NCBI RefSeq assembly: GCF_013346665.1
Contig: NZ_JABVBB010000034.1
Span: 496,001 to 560,000, forward strand
Source of the DNA: Sulfitobacter maritimus
GTDB lineage: Bacteria; Pseudomonadota; Alphaproteobacteria; Rhodobacterales; Rhodobacteraceae
Length of the DNA stretch: 64,000 nucleotides
Reading direction: 5' to 3'
Of the stretch, positions 17,691-28,038 are shown one piece after another; the first letter of the stretch is position 1; each line of letters opens with the position of its first letter. The notes below the pieces were generated by a model. It saw nothing but the letters and a program-made list of their open reading frames with translations, was not told the origin of the DNA and searched no databases. Position numbers and translations under genes: made by a program.

Positions 17691-18335
17691 ATGCGTTCTA
17701 TCTGTTCGATTTCTCTTGCGCTTTCTCTTGCGCTTTCTGCTAGCCTGCCGATTGCTGCCTCGGCCAACTCTGAGAGCGCGAGCGATCTTGCGCAGATCGA
17801 AATTCAAGGTCTCAAAGCCGCCGGTGCGAGCCGGTTGAACGAAATGGTCGCGCAGCCGGTCTCTGCCAGCGCGAGCGAAGTGAAATATTCCACATCCTGG
17901 ATCGACAGCCAGCCCAAGGCAGAAGGCAGCGCCGAATTCCGTTGCCTCGCTGAAGCGCTTTATTTTGAGGCACGCGGCGAGTCGGTCAAAGGCCAGTTTG
18001 CCGTTGCCGAAGTCATTATGAACCGCGTGAAATCTGCCCGCTTCCCCGGCACGCTCTGCGGTGTCATCAATCAGGGGACCGGTCGCAAGTACCAGTGCCA
18101 GTTCACCTATACCTGTGACGGTCACAAAGAAGTGGTGAATGAGCCGCGGGCTTGGGCGCGTGTGGCCAAAGTGGCCCGTGCCATTATTGATGGGACTGCG
18201 CCGAAGCTGACCAATGGGGCGACCCATTATCACACAACGGCTGTGAACCCGAAATGGGCCCGCGTCTATACCAAGACTGCCCGCATTGGCGACCATCTCT
18301 TCTATCGTCACACTTGGAAAACCGCGTCGAAGTGA
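17691..18335 (+). CDS. Cell wall hydrolase, SleB-like
   Basis: A 214-residue exported protein. A signal peptide (about 1-24, SLALSLALSASLPIAASA) is followed by a linker and a Hydrolase_2/SleB-like domain from about residue 80: CLAEALYFEARGESVKGQFAVAEVIMNRVKS, with the conserved Glu residues, then CGVINQG, CQFTYTCDG and ATHYHT. SleB-type domains cleave peptidoglycan as lytic transglycosylases. The start is fixed by GAGG six bases before the ATG at 17691. It probably acts in the periplasm on murein during growth. It sits between the PPDK-like gene and folB with its own promoter gap. Confidence 0.9.
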   Translation: MRSICSISLALSLALSASLPIAASANSESASDLAQIEIQGLKAAGASRLNEMVAQPVSASASEVKYSTSWIDSQPKAEGSAEFRCLAEALYFEARGESVKGQFAVAEVIMNRVKSARFPGTLCGVINQGTGRKYQCQFTYTCDGHKEVVNEPRAWARVAKVARAIIDGTAPKLTNGATHYHTTAVNPKWARVYTKTARIGDHLFYRHTWKTASK

Positions 18336-18348
18336 TTTTGCATAGGCC

Positions 18349-18362
18349 GCGCCTTCGGGCGC
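18349..18362 (+). terminator. UUCG-loop hairpin after the cell-wall hydrolase gene
   Basis: GCGCC-TTCG-GGCGC is a five-bp stem with a very stable tetraloop 13 bases after the stop codon. No T-run follows, so it may be a stabilising 3' structure rather than a terminator. Confidence 0.4.
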
Positions 18363-18437
18363 TGGTCTGCTGCGGGCGAGGCTGCTAAAGCTGCATTAAG
18401 CCCGCGGGCTATGTCACTGATCTGATAGGCGCCATCC

Positions 18438-19364
18438 ATGTCCGAAGAAACCCGACGTGCCTTTGCACATCCGCTAGAGCGGGCCGAAGCTTTGGCCGGG
18501 CCTGAACCGCGCGACCGCATTTCGCTGCGCGATCATATCGTCGAGGTTGAGATCGGGGCGTTTCAGGCCGAACGCGGTGTGACGCAGCGCCTGTCGTTCA
18601 ATGTCGTGGTCGAGGTTGCGCCATTAGAGGGGCAAGTCGACGACGATGTGGACCGCATCCTGTCCTATGACCGCGTGACCGAGGCGATTGCCGCTGAACT
18701 GGCTGCTGAGCGGCTGAACCTCTTGGAAACCCTCGCGGAGCGGGTGGCGGAACGTATTCTGACCGAACCGCAGGCGACCAAAGTCTTCGTGCGGATTGAA
18801 AAGCTCGATCGTGGACCGGGGGCGCTTGGGGTGGAAATCGTGCGTTCCGGCGTGAAGCAGCCGCGCGATCTGCCGCAAACCGCCGAGGCGAGACCTTGGA
18901 TCATTCATCTGTCGAATACCGCGATCGGCTCGCCGCATTTGAGCGGCTGGCTCGATCAACTGGAGACATGGGACGCCCCATTGGTTTTTTCCGTGGGACT
19001 GCCCGAGGGGCAACCCCCGCAAGCAAACCACCCCCAAGCGCAACGCCGGATTGACCTGTTGGCTATTGAGCAAAATGCGTGGCTGCTTGCCGCCCGCGAT
19101 CCTCGGCTTGAGGTTGTCAGCAGTCGGACCGAGTTGGACTGGGCGATGAAGAACCGGCAAAGCGTTGTCTGGGCACCGTCGCGTATTGTGACGGATGCCG
19201 TAGATGGCCCAGCGGTGGCGCCGGGTCATGAACCGGCCTTGGCGGCTTGGTTTGCCCAGAATTTCGAGGCGTTGGGGCTAATGGTCATTGGGGCCGAGGC
19301 CCCCGAGGTCGAAACGTTGCCGGTGACGTCCGTTCCGGTTGAGACAAAGACACTTCCACGATGA
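18438..19364 (+). CDS. folB: Dihydroneopterin aldolase with C-terminal extension
   Basis: The N-terminal half (about residues 24-145) is a FolB domain (ISLRDHIVEVEIGAFQAERGVTQRLSFNVVVEV...YDRVTEAI...LLETLAERVAERIL), which cleaves dihydroneopterin to 6-hydroxymethyl-dihydropterin in folate synthesis. Usual FolB proteins are about 120 residues. This one has 308, with a further domain of about 150 residues (from RPWIIHLSNTAIGSPHLSGWL onward) that I do not recognise. The stop overlaps the folP start (ATGA), and folP in turn overlaps glmM, so folB-folP-glmM is a compact operon. HPPK (folK) is not seen in the window. Confidence 0.9.
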   Translation: MSEETRRAFAHPLERAEALAGPEPRDRISLRDHIVEVEIGAFQAERGVTQRLSFNVVVEVAPLEGQVDDDVDRILSYDRVTEAIAAELAAERLNLLETLAERVAERILTEPQATKVFVRIEKLDRGPGALGVEIVRSGVKQPRDLPQTAEARPWIIHLSNTAIGSPHLSGWLDQLETWDAPLVFSVGLPEGQPPQANHPQAQRRIDLLAIEQNAWLLAARDPRLEVVSSRTELDWAMKNRQSVVWAPSRIVTDAVDGPAVAPGHEPALAAWFAQNFEALGLMVIGAEAPEVETLPVTSVPVETKTLPR

Positions 19365-20374
19365 AAAATTACCTTCGCCCCTTGGTTCAGGTTGGCCCTG
19401 CCAAACCCGACACTGCGCTGACGCTCGCCGGGGGCTGGGGGTGGTTCACCCATGTCGAGGTTCTGGCCCGTGATGCCGCGCCCCGCGTCGTTGCGGCGAA
19501 TGAGTTAGATGAAGTCGCGCTTGCCCCTTTTACAGCGGCGCGATCCTCCATTGCGGGACTACAGATGGACCGCCCGCGGGTGATGGGCATCCTCAACGCC
19601 ACCCCCGACAGTTTTTCCGACGGGGGGCTGCACGCGGACGCGCAGGTGGCGGTGAAGGCTGGGCTGGCGATGCAGGTAGCGGGCGTGGACATGATCGACG
19701 TGGGCGGTGAATCGACGCGCCCGGGGTCCGATACCGTTGCCCCCGACGAAGAGATCGCCCGCGTCGTTCCGGTTATCGAAGGGCTGCGTGCCGGGGGAGC
19801 AGGGGCAATCAGCATCGACACCCGCAAGGCTCCCGTGACCGAGGCCGCTGTCGCGGCGGGGGCTGATCTGGTCAACGACGTTGCCGCGCTGACCTTTGAT
19901 CCCGCGCTGGCGCCGTTTTGCGCGGCGCAGAACTTGCCGGTATGCGTGATGCATGCGCAGGGTGATCCGGCCACGATGCAGCGCGATCCGCGCTATGACA
20001 ACGTGTTGCTCGACGTGTATGATTACCTTGCTGAGCGGCTCACGGCTTTGGAAGCGCAAGGAATTGCCCGAAAAAATATGGTCGTTGATCCCGGTATAGG
20101 GTTCGGTAAGACGCTGGAGCATAACCTCGCGCTATTGGGACGGTTGAGCCTGTTTCACGGTCTTGGCGTGCCAGTGTTGTTGGGCGCGAGCCGCAAACGG
20201 TTTATCGGCACGATCGGCGGCGCAGAAGCTGGATCAGGCCGTGCGCCCGGCTCCATCGGCGTGGCGCTGGCGGCATTGAACCACGGCGTGCAGTTCCTTC
20301 GGGTACATGACGTGAGCGAAACCATTCAGGCGATTGCACTTTGGCGTGCGGCCATGGCAGGAAAGCAGATATGA
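19361..20374 (+). CDS. folP: Dihydropteroate synthase
   Basis: FolP condenses 6-hydroxymethyl-dihydropterin pyrophosphate with p-aminobenzoate; it is the sulfonamide target. The 337-residue protein has about 65 extra N-terminal residues before the classic [16 protein letters not shown] block. The family marks [33 protein letters not shown], the [19 protein letters not shown] segment, GASRKRFIG and RVHDV then follow. The ATG overlaps the folB stop, and its own stop overlaps glmM (both ATGA), so the three are translationally coupled. The N-terminal extension is common in related alphaproteobacteria as far as I recall. Confidence 0.96.
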   Translation: MKNYLRPLVQVGPAKPDTALTLAGGWGWFTHVEVLARDAAPRVVAANELDEVALAPFTAARSSIAGLQMDRPRVMGILNATPDSFSDGGLHADAQVAVKAGLAMQVAGVDMIDVGGESTRPGSDTVAPDEEIARVVPVIEGLRAGGAGAISIDTRKAPVTEAAVAAGADLVNDVAALTFDPALAPFCAAQNLPVCVMHAQGDPATMQRDPRYDNVLLDVYDYLAERLTALEAQGIARKNMVVDPGIGFGKTLEHNLALLGRLSLFHGLGVPVLLGASRKRFIGTIGGAEAGSGRAPGSIGVALAALNHGVQFLRVHDVSETIQAIALWRAAMAGKQI

Positions 20375-21717
20375 CAAAACTTTTTGGTACTGATGGCGTG
20401 CGTGGCACGGCCAATATTCACCCTATGACCGCCGAAATGGCGCTGCGCATCGGCGCGGCGGTTGGGCGGTATTTCCGGCGTGACATGGACAGCGCCCACC
20501 GCGTTGTGATCGGCAAAGACACGCGGTTGTCTGGCTATATGTTTGAGAACGCTTTGACGGCAGGGCTAACCAGCACGGGCATGAATGTGCTGCTGCTCGG
20601 CCCGGTGCCGACCCCGGCTGTTGGGTTGCTCACGCGGTCCATGCGGGCTGATCTGGGGGTGATGATCTCGGCCAGTCACAACCCGGCGCATGACAATGGC
20701 ATCAAGTTCTTCGGCCCGGACGGCTACAAACTGTCTGACAAGGTGGAGCAAGAGATCGAAGCACTGGTCGAACAGGGTGTCGACACGACGGCCCCGGATG
20801 AGATCGGGCGGGCGAAGCGGATTGATGACAGCCGCTATCGCTATATCGAACGGGTCAAATCCTCCTTCCCGCGCCAAATGCGGCTCGACGGGCTGAAGGT
20901 GGTGATCGATTGCGCTCATGGGGCCGCGTATCACGTGGCGCCGATGGCACTTTGGGAGTTGGGCGCGACGGTGATCCCGGTGGGCGTGGCTCCGAACGGG
21001 TTTAACATCAATGATGGTTGCGGTTCGACCCAGCCCAAGGCCGCGGCAGAGGCCGTGGTGGCCCATGGCGCTGATGTTGGCATTTGTCTGGACGGGGATG
21101 CGGATCGGGTGATCCTGATCGACGAGAACGGGCGCATCGGGGATGGCGATCAGTTCATGGCGCTGATGGCCGCACGCTGGGCCAGCGAAGACCGCCTGAA
21201 CGGCAAGGCGCTGGTGGCGACGGTGATGAGCAATCTGGGGCTGGAGCGTTTTCTTAATGAGCGCGGCGTCAGTCTGGAGCGCACCGCCGTGGGCGACCGC
21301 TATGTGGTAGAGCGGATGCGGGCCGGGGGCTTTAACCTTGGCGGAGAGCAGTCCGGTCACATCGTGATGACCGATCACGCGACAACCGGGGATGGCCTTA
21401 TGGCCGGAATGCAGTTCCTTGCCGAAATGGTGCGCTCAGAGAAGCCCGCCTCGGAGCTTCTGTATCAGTTCGACCCGGTGCCGCAGCTGTTGAAAAACGT
21501 GCGTTTTTCGGATGGCCAGACCCCGTTGGAGGACGCCGATGTGCAGGCCGCTATCGCGCAGGCGGAGGCTGACTTGGCGCAGGGCGGGCGGCTGTTGATC
21601 CGCAAATCGGGGACTGAGCCCTTGGTCCGTGTCATGGCCGAGCATGAAGACGCCGCCTTGATGGAGCGGGTGGTGGACAGCGTGGTCGATGCGGTGAATG
21701 TCGCGGTTGGCAGCTAA
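20371..21717 (+). CDS. glmM: Phosphoglucosamine mutase
   Basis: GlmM interconverts glucosamine-6-phosphate and glucosamine-1-phosphate on the route to UDP-GlcNAc, feeding peptidoglycan and LPS synthesis. The 448-residue protein starts [15 protein letters not shown]. It has the phosphoserine loop [16 protein letters not shown] (Ser102), the metal-binding DGDADR loop, the sugar-binding GGEQSGH loop, and the C-terminal [12 protein letters not shown] phosphate loop. It is last in the folB-folP-glmM overlap unit, the common alphaproteobacterial folP-glmM arrangement. Confidence 0.98.
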   Translation: MTKLFGTDGVRGTANIHPMTAEMALRIGAAVGRYFRRDMDSAHRVVIGKDTRLSGYMFENALTAGLTSTGMNVLLLGPVPTPAVGLLTRSMRADLGVMISASHNPAHDNGIKFFGPDGYKLSDKVEQEIEALVEQGVDTTAPDEIGRAKRIDDSRYRYIERVKSSFPRQMRLDGLKVVIDCAHGAAYHVAPMALWELGATVIPVGVAPNGFNINDGCGSTQPKAAAEAVVAHGADVGICLDGDADRVILIDENGRIGDGDQFMALMAARWASEDRLNGKALVATVMSNLGLERFLNERGVSLERTAVGDRYVVERMRAGGFNLGGEQSGHIVMTDHATTGDGLMAGMQFLAEMVRSEKPASELLYQFDPVPQLLKNVRFSDGQTPLEDADVQAAIAQAEADLAQGGRLLIRKSGTEPLVRVMAEHEDAALMERVVDSVVDAVNVAVGS

Positions 21718-21723
21718 GGCAGG

Positions 21724-22644
21724 TCAGGCGTGCCGGAACAGTCGTTTCAGCGCGCCGTACTGGCTTAATCCCACCCCGGCGAGGATCAGCAGCATCGCAT
21801 AGAGTAGCGAGAGCGGCAGCGGTTCGGACAGGATCAGCGCGCCAAGCAACACGGACCAGACCGGCACCTGATAATTGACCAGTGACATGAACACTGGCCC
21901 CGCCGTGCGCACCACGTAGACGCGCAGGAACGCCGCACCTGCTGTGGGGATGAGGCCCAGAAAGACCAGCACGGCGAGGGTTTCGAGGGAAGGCAAGGGC
22001 GGCGCGCCTTCGGCGATCAGAGCCGCCGGCAGCATAACAACCGCGCCGATCAACATCAGGACAGTGGCCAGCCCAATAGGATCTACCGCAGGCAGGCGCC
22101 GCATGAGGATAGACCCCACGGCATAGCAGGCAGCCGCGGCGATACAGGCGATCCGCCCTGCGGTCTCCATCGCGGCTCCTGTGCTTTCCAGCGCTTGTCC
22201 GCCGATCAGGACCATCACGCCGACAAAACCGATCACAAAGCCACCGACCTTGCGCGGGGTCATCCGCTCACCCGGCACAAGGAAATGTGCCATTGGCAGC
22301 ACGATAAGCGCAACGGAGGCCATGGTGACCCCGGCGAAGCCAGAGGTCACGAACTGCTGCCCCCATGCGAGCAATGAAAAGGGCAGGGCCGAAGTGATGA
22401 TGCCAGTGGTGATCAAGGTCACGATATGGCTGGGCTCGGTCGGACGGTGAAAGAGCGCGAAGCCCCGGCCGGACCAGAGCCCCAGCATCACCACCGCCGC
22501 AAGGCCGATCCGTGAGGCAGCAAGCCAGAATGGCGTGATGCCCGTCAGGGCGACTTCGGTGAAGAGAAAGGTTCCGCCCCAGACGAAGCCTAACAGTGCG
22601 ATGGCAAGCCAGCTTTTCAAAGTGATCTGTGGCGTGGCGTTCAT
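21724..22644 (-). CDS. EamA/DMT family permease
   Basis: A 306-residue protein with about ten hydrophobic helices in two EamA repeats. The N-terminal WGGTFLFTEVAL segment and a C-terminal repeat ending in a basic KRLFRHA tail are visible. The transported compound cannot be inferred. It is convergent with glmM (six-base gap) and downstream of ilvC on the same strand, but a strong palindromic hairpin (22665-22693) lies between, so it likely has its own promoter there. Confidence 0.87.
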   Translation of the reverse strand: MNATPQITLKSWLAIALLGFVWGGTFLFTEVALTGITPFWLAASRIGLAAVVMLGLWSGRGFALFHRPTEPSHIVTLITTGIITSALPFSLLAWGQQFVTSGFAGVTMASVALIVLPMAHFLVPGERMTPRKVGGFVIGFVGVMVLIGGQALESTGAAMETAGRIACIAAAACYAVGSILMRRLPAVDPIGLATVLMLIGAVVMLPAALIAEGAPPLPSLETLAVLVFLGLIPTAGAAFLRVYVVRTAGPVFMSLVNYQVPVWSVLLGALILSEPLPLSLLYAMLLILAGVGLSQYGALKRLFRHA

Positions 22645-22664
22645 CGCGGCTCCGGGGAAAGTGC

Positions 22665-22693
22665 AACGACCCCGGCGCGGGGCCGGGGTCGTT
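22665..22693. terminator. Bidirectional terminator hairpin after ilvC
   Basis: AACGACCCCGGC (22665-22676) is the exact reverse complement of GCCGGGGTCGTT (22682-22693), with a five-base loop: a 12-bp perfect stem 27 bases beyond the ilvC stop. The T-run is only two long on the minus strand. Confidence 0.7.
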
Positions 22694-22719
22694 CTATGTG
22701 TTTCAACTGGCCAAATGGC

Positions 22720-23775
<1,056 letters not shown>

Positions 23776-23876
23776 TCACCATAGCGATGTCGCGTGTAGG
23801 AGCCATTGTCATCGCAGAGGTATTTGTGAAAGGATGAAGATAGTTATTCGCGAACAAGGTGGAATTCGGAAAAATC

Positions 23877-24332
23877 ATGCTTGATGACCTCGATCGCCGT
23901 ATTCTGCGCTACTGGCAAGCGGAGCCGAGTCTCAGCCCCGGGGAGTTGGCTGAGTACTGCAACATTTCGGCAGGCAAGGCCGCCCGGCGGATTGCGCGGA
24001 TGCAGGATCAGGGGATCGTGCAGGGCAGCACCGTGGTGATTGACTGGGCCGCGCTTGGCTACGCGCTGGAAGTGTCGCTGCGGGTGACCTTGGACAAGAC
24101 GCAGGCGAATGCGTTTGACGTCTTTATGGCCGAAGCGCGAAAGGTGCCGGAGGTGATTGAAATCCAGACCTTTCTGGGGCGGGTCGATCTGCGGTTGTCG
24201 ATCATTGCGCGGGATATGGGACATTATCAGCAGATTTACCGCAGTCGGATTCTGACCCTACCGCATATCGCGGAGATCGAAGCCCTGATGCATGTGGCAC
24301 GTATCAAGACTCAAGAGGGGCTGCCGCTGTGA
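23877..24332 (+). CDS. Lrp/AsnC family transcriptional regulator (first of pair)
   Basis: A 151-residue regulator with an N-terminal winged-helix HTH (about 3-60, LDDLDRRILRYWQ...GELAEYCNISAGKAARRIARMQDQGIV) and a C-terminal RAM/AsnC ligand domain (about 65-145). The ATG at 23877 fits the family start; a GTG at 23859 would add six residues. It is divergent from ilvC. Its stop overlaps the start of a second Lrp-like gene (GTGA), so the two are made together. Lrp-type proteins commonly respond to amino acids, and control of ilvC is a reasonable inference from position only. Confidence 0.9.
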   Translation: MLDDLDRRILRYWQAEPSLSPGELAEYCNISAGKAARRIARMQDQGIVQGSTVVIDWAALGYALEVSLRVTLDKTQANAFDVFMAEARKVPEVIEIQTFLGRVDLRLSIIARDMGHYQQIYRSRILTLPHIAEIEALMHVARIKTQEGLPL

Positions 24333-24784
24333 TTGAGTTAGACGAGATTGACCGCGCCTTGCTGCGGGCTTTGGTGAAGGATGCGGCGCAAAGTGCCAGT
24401 TCTCTGGGCCGCCAATTGGGGTTGTCGCAGCCCGCGACTTGGCGGCGGATCAGGCGTTTGGAGGCCGGGGGCGCGATTGCCGGGCGACGGTTGCGGTTGG
24501 ATGCCGAAACCTTGGGCTTTGGCGTAACAGTGTTTTTAGGCATCAAGCTGGCAACACGGGGCCGAGTGAGTTTGGAGGACTTTGAGCGGGCGGTTTCTGC
24601 TATTCCCGAGGTGCAGACGGTGGAGCATGTCTTGGGGCGTTTCGATTATCGCTTGCGGGTCGTGGCGCGCGACCTGCCGGATTTTGAGCGGGTGTTACGG
24701 CGGCGGATCATGACCTTGCCGGGTGCGGGGGAGGTGGAGGCGAATGTGCTGTTGAGCGAAGAGCGCCTGCCAGGGCCGCTGTAG
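24329..24784 (+). CDS. Lrp/AsnC family transcriptional regulator (second of pair)
   Basis: A 151-residue paralogue of the preceding gene: HTH at about 2-60 (LDEIDRALLRALVKDAAQSASSLGRQLGLSQPATWRRIRRLEAGGAI) and a RAM-type domain after. It uses a GTG start that shares bases with the upstream stop. The recognition helices differ (LSQPATWRRIRRL versus ISAGKAARRIARM), so the pair may bind different operators, or form hetero-oligomers as some paired Lrp-like proteins such as AhbA/AhbB do. Confidence 0.9.
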   Translation: MIELDEIDRALLRALVKDAAQSASSLGRQLGLSQPATWRRIRRLEAGGAIAGRRLRLDAETLGFGVTVFLGIKLATRGRVSLEDFERAVSAIPEVQTVEHVLGRFDYRLRVVARDLPDFERVLRRRIMTLPGAGEVEANVLLSEERLPGPL

Positions 24785-24867
24785 ACCAGCGCAAGTTTAG
24801 CTAAATAGGGCTTTCGGAACTCTGCCGATTAACAGCGTTTTGGGATATCTAGACGTAGGTATATTTT

Positions 24868-25620
24868 ATGATGCGAGATATACTGAAGCTACGGTTGCGG
24901 ACTTGGCTGAACGTCTGGGTATTTACGGTGACGATGACAATCGGCACGGTGCTTGCCTGTGCGTTTTTGGTGACCGTGATCTATCCGGATCAGTTGCGGG
25001 CTCTGATGGGCTTCCGGGCAATCCTTATCACGACGTTAATTACCATTCCTTTCGCCTTTTTCGTCGGGTCGAAGCTGCGTGAAAACACCCTGTTGAGCGA
25101 TGAGTTGGTTCGTTTGGTCAACCGAGATCGGCTAACGGACGTCGCGACGCGGGATTTCTTTTTCAGGCGGATGGAGAGTGATCCGAATGCCTATGGGGTG
25201 TCCCTGATGGTGGATATTGACCACTTCAAGCAGGTGAATGACACCCATGGGCATTATGCCGGGGATGCGGTTATCAAACATGTGAGCGATGTGCTGCGCG
25301 GCGAAGTGCGCGAGCAAGATATTCTGTGCCGCTTTGGCGGGGAGGAATTCGTGGTGTTTCTGCATGAGGTGAGCGCCGATCAAGGGTTGGTGATCGCGGA
25401 ACGGATGCGGGCTGCGGTGGCCGCGGCTGCGGCGCCGGTTGAGGGGCGGGCGATCGCAGTTACCGTGTCCATCGGTGGCTCTTTGAAAGAGCGGTTGGCG
25501 GATATTAATGTTTCGATCCAGCAGGCGGATGCAGCGCTGTACCGTGCCAAGGGTGACGGGCGAAACCGCACTGTCGTTGATTGGCTGCCCGCAGCGACGG
25601 AGGAGGCAAGACGAAGCTAA
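24868..25620 (+). CDS. Membrane-bound diguanylate cyclase (GGDEF)
   Basis: A 250-residue protein with two N-terminal membrane helices (about 13-37 and 50-67) and a GGDEF domain. MVDIDHFKQVNDTHGHYAGD precedes the active-site motif GGEEF (157-161). An RxxD inhibitory site (REQD, 148-151) lies at the correct distance for product feedback. It should make c-di-GMP from two GTP. The short membrane part has no recognisable sensor domain. ATG pairs at 24868/24871 are both possible starts. It lies alone between the Lrp pair and a terminator. Confidence 0.92.
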   Translation: MMRDILKLRLRTWLNVWVFTVTMTIGTVLACAFLVTVIYPDQLRALMGFRAILITTLITIPFAFFVGSKLRENTLLSDELVRLVNRDRLTDVATRDFFFRRMESDPNAYGVSLMVDIDHFKQVNDTHGHYAGDAVIKHVSDVLRGEVREQDILCRFGGEEFVVFLHEVSADQGLVIAERMRAAVAAAAAPVEGRAIAVTVSIGGSLKERLADINVSIQQADAALYRAKGDGRNRTVVDWLPAATEEARRS

Positions 25621-25631
25621 AAGGCAGCCAG

Positions 25632-25651
25632 AGGCAACACAATTGCCTTTT
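25632..25651 (+). terminator. Intrinsic terminator after the GGDEF gene
   Basis: AGGCAA pairs with TTGCCT around CACAA and is followed by TTT. An alternative longer pairing, AAAAGGCA (25619-25626) with TGCCTTTT (25644-25651), uses the same 3' arm. Confidence 0.65.
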
Positions 25652-25698
25652 AACGCTGCGGGCCATATGCCTGTTCGTTGATAGATGGAGGACCTTCA

Positions 25699-26823
25699 AT
25701 GGCATTGCTCGACACGGTAGACCCGACAGGGTTGGATGAATTCAGCGTGGTCTTCACGGACCGGTCCCTCAACCATATGTCGGCGGAGTTTCAGCAAGTT
25801 ATGCGGGATCTTTCGGCTTGGTTAGGCGAGGTTTATAACGCCAAAGCTGTCGCTTTGGTGCCGGGCGGCGGGACCTATGCGATGGAGGCGGTGGCGCGGC
25901 AGTTCGCGCGGGGACAGGAAGTCTTGGTCGTCCGCAACGGCTGGTTTTCCTACCGATGGAGCCAGATTATCGAAAGCGCTGATCTCACCGCCAAGGCCGA
26001 AGTGCTCAAAGCGCGGATGCAGGGCAATACCGCTCCCGCGCCCTTTGCGCCCGCACCAATTGAAGAGGTCACTGCAGCGATCCGTGAGCATCGCCCGCAG
26101 GTGGTTTTCGCGCCGCACGTCGAGACCAGTTCGGGCATGATTTTGCCGGATGATTACATCAAAGAGATGGCAGCGGCGGCAGAAGAAGTCGGTGCGTTGA
26201 TGGTGCTCGATTGCATCGCTTCGGGCTGCGTTTGGGTCGATATGAAGGCGCTTGGCGTCGATGTGTTAATCTCGGCCCCGCAGAAGGGATGGAGCGCTTC
26301 GCCCTCTGCCGGATTGGTGATGATGTCCGCCCGCGCCGAAGCACGACTGGCAGAAACCACATCGGACAGTTTCGCCATTGATCTGCGCAAATGGCGCGAC
26401 ATTATGAAGGCCTATGAGGCGGGCGGTCATGCCTATCACGCCACGATGCCAACCGATGCGCTGCGCGATTTTCGCAATACGGTGCGCGAGACCCGGGACT
26501 ATGGGTTTGAACGGTTAAAGGAAGCGCAATGGCGTTTGGGGGATGCGGTGCGCAAGGCGCTTGCGGAACGCGGGGTGACCTCAGTCGCGGCAGAGGGCTT
26601 CGCGGCCCCCGGTGTGGTGGTCAGCTATACAGATGATCCCGATGTGCAAAGTGGCAAGGCTTTCGCCGCGCGGGGCATGCAGATCGCCGCGGGCGTGCCG
26701 CTTCAAGTAGGGGAGCCAGATGATTTCCGCACCTTCCGTTTGGGCCTGTTTGGGCTTGATAAACTTTATGACGTCGACGCCACTGTGGCGCGTCTGACCA
26801 AGGTGCTGGACGAAGTGTTTTGA
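25699..26823 (+). CDS. Class V aminotransferase (alanine/serine-glyoxylate type)
   Basis: A 374-residue PLP enzyme of fold type I, class V. Visible marks are PGGGTYAMEAVARQF near residue 60, the VFAPHVETSSG segment, LMVLDCIASGCVWVD with the PLP-pyridine Asp, and the lysine in LISAPQKGWSASPSAG. GGAGG lies eight bases before the ATG at 25699. The family includes alanine-glyoxylate and serine-glyoxylate aminotransferases; substrate preference cannot be settled from sequence. It is convergent with the ubiH-like gene. Confidence 0.85.
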   Translation: MALLDTVDPTGLDEFSVVFTDRSLNHMSAEFQQVMRDLSAWLGEVYNAKAVALVPGGGTYAMEAVARQFARGQEVLVVRNGWFSYRWSQIIESADLTAKAEVLKARMQGNTAPAPFAPAPIEEVTAAIREHRPQVVFAPHVETSSGMILPDDYIKEMAAAAEEVGALMVLDCIASGCVWVDMKALGVDVLISAPQKGWSASPSAGLVMMSARAEARLAETTSDSFAIDLRKWRDIMKAYEAGGHAYHATMPTDALRDFRNTVRETRDYGFERLKEAQWRLGDAVRKALAERGVTSVAAEGFAAPGVVVSYTDDPDVQSGKAFAARGMQIAAGVPLQVGEPDDFRTFRLGLFGLDKLYDVDATVARLTKVLDEVF

Positions 26824-26828
26824 GCGTT

Positions 26829-26849
26829 TGCGCCGCGTTCAGCGGCGCA
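26829..26849. terminator. Convergent hairpin overlapping the ubiH-like stop codon
   Basis: TGCGCCGC (26829-26836) pairs with GCGGCGCA (26842-26849): eight bp, five-base loop, containing the minus-strand stop codon. No T-run follows in either direction. Confidence 0.45.
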
Positions 26850-28038
26850 GACCCAGCCCCATCTGCATAAGGGTTTTGCGCACCTGTGGCAGCGCGTAGA
26901 GCGCGTTTAGACCCGCTGCCCGCGCCTCACGGGCCAGCGGCGTGCGCGCTTGACTGGCACGGTTCAATAGGTCAATGCCGCGTACCCTGAGCGAGATGTC
27001 GGCGTGACGGGCGCTATGGTAGGCGTCCAACATCTTGGCATCGCCCAGCTGATCGGGCGCTTGGCGCGCCAGGTCCAACAGGGTTGTCAGATCGGCCAGC
27101 GACATATTTAACCCTTGCGCGCCAATGGGCGGCACCACATGCGCGGCCTCGGCCAGCAGGGCGATGCGCTCACCAGACAGACGTTTGGCTTCTTGGCTGA
27201 TGATCGGCCAAAGGGCGCGTTTGCTGACAAGGGTCAGAGGGCCGAAAAGATGGGCAGAACGCGCCGTCGCTTCGGCTTCAAAGGCGGACACGTCCAGCGC
27301 CGCCCGGGCCTGTGTGACGGGGCCATCGTCCATCCAGATCACCGCGGAGGAGGGCAATCCGTCCCGGTCCGGAAGAGGGACAAGGGTGAAAGGGCCGCCT
27401 GAGCGGTGAATTTCGGTCGACACGTTGTCGTGCGGGATCGGGTGCGTGACGGTGAAGGCAAGTGCCTTTTGCCCGTAGCGGCGGGTTGTGACTTCGATCC
27501 CGGCGGCGTCGCGCATCGGGCTGTTACGGCCATCGGCGGCGGCCACCAGACGAGTCTTGATCCGGCCACCGTCGCTCAGGCCAACGCGGGCTTCGCTGCT
27601 ACGGGTAAAGAGGGTGGTCGTGCCGGTGCCAGGGCGGAAATCGACGTTGGGCAGATCATCAAGCCGGGCGAGCAACTCGCGGCGCAGCAGCCAGTTGGGG
27701 AAATTCCAGCCGAATGGCGCGTCAGAGATATCGGCGGCGTCAAATTCGCGCGTGGTGCGCGGCGTGGCTTCTTCGCCGCCCGCGTCAACAATGCGCATGA
27801 TTTGCAATGGGGCCGCATGGGGCGCGAGCCGGGGCCAGAGACCGGCCTCTTCAAGCAGCGCGCGGGCCGGTTGCAGCAGCGCGGTGGAGCGCATGTCGGC
27901 GCCGTCGGCTTCGGACTCCGTCACTGGCGGGGTGGGGTCCACGCAGACCACTTTGAACCCAGCAGAGCCGAAGGCAGCCGCCGCGGTCAGCCCCGCAATG
28001 CCGCCGCCTGAGATCAGTATGTCGCAGTCAAATGCCAT
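26839..28038 (-). CDS. UbiH/UbiF/COQ6-family FAD-dependent monooxygenase
   Basis: A 399-residue flavin hydroxylase. The dinucleotide motif ILISGGGIAGLTAAAAF is at about 8-24, the second FAD/NAD contact AADGRNSPMRDAAG at about 173, and the third motif ALLAEAAHVVPPIGAQGLNMSLADL at about 295. In this family the enzymes hydroxylate the quinone ring in ubiquinone synthesis. Which position this one modifies (UbiH, UbiI/F or the alphaproteobacterial UbiL/M) is unclear. Its start codon shares one base with the stop of the upstream HAD gene (TGATG), so they form an operon. Confidence 0.88.
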   Translation of the reverse strand: MAFDCDILISGGGIAGLTAAAAFGSAGFKVVCVDPTPPVTESEADGADMRSTALLQPARALLEEAGLWPRLAPHAAPLQIMRIVDAGGEEATPRTTREFDAADISDAPFGWNFPNWLLRRELLARLDDLPNVDFRPGTGTTTLFTRSSEARVGLSDGGRIKTRLVAAADGRNSPMRDAAGIEVTTRRYGQKALAFTVTHPIPHDNVSTEIHRSGGPFTLVPLPDRDGLPSSAVIWMDDGPVTQARAALDVSAFEAEATARSAHLFGPLTLVSKRALWPIISQEAKRLSGERIALLAEAAHVVPPIGAQGLNMSLADLTTLLDLARQAPDQLGDAKMLDAYHSARHADISLRVRGIDLLNRASQARTPLAREARAAGLNALYALPQVRKTLMQMGLGLRR

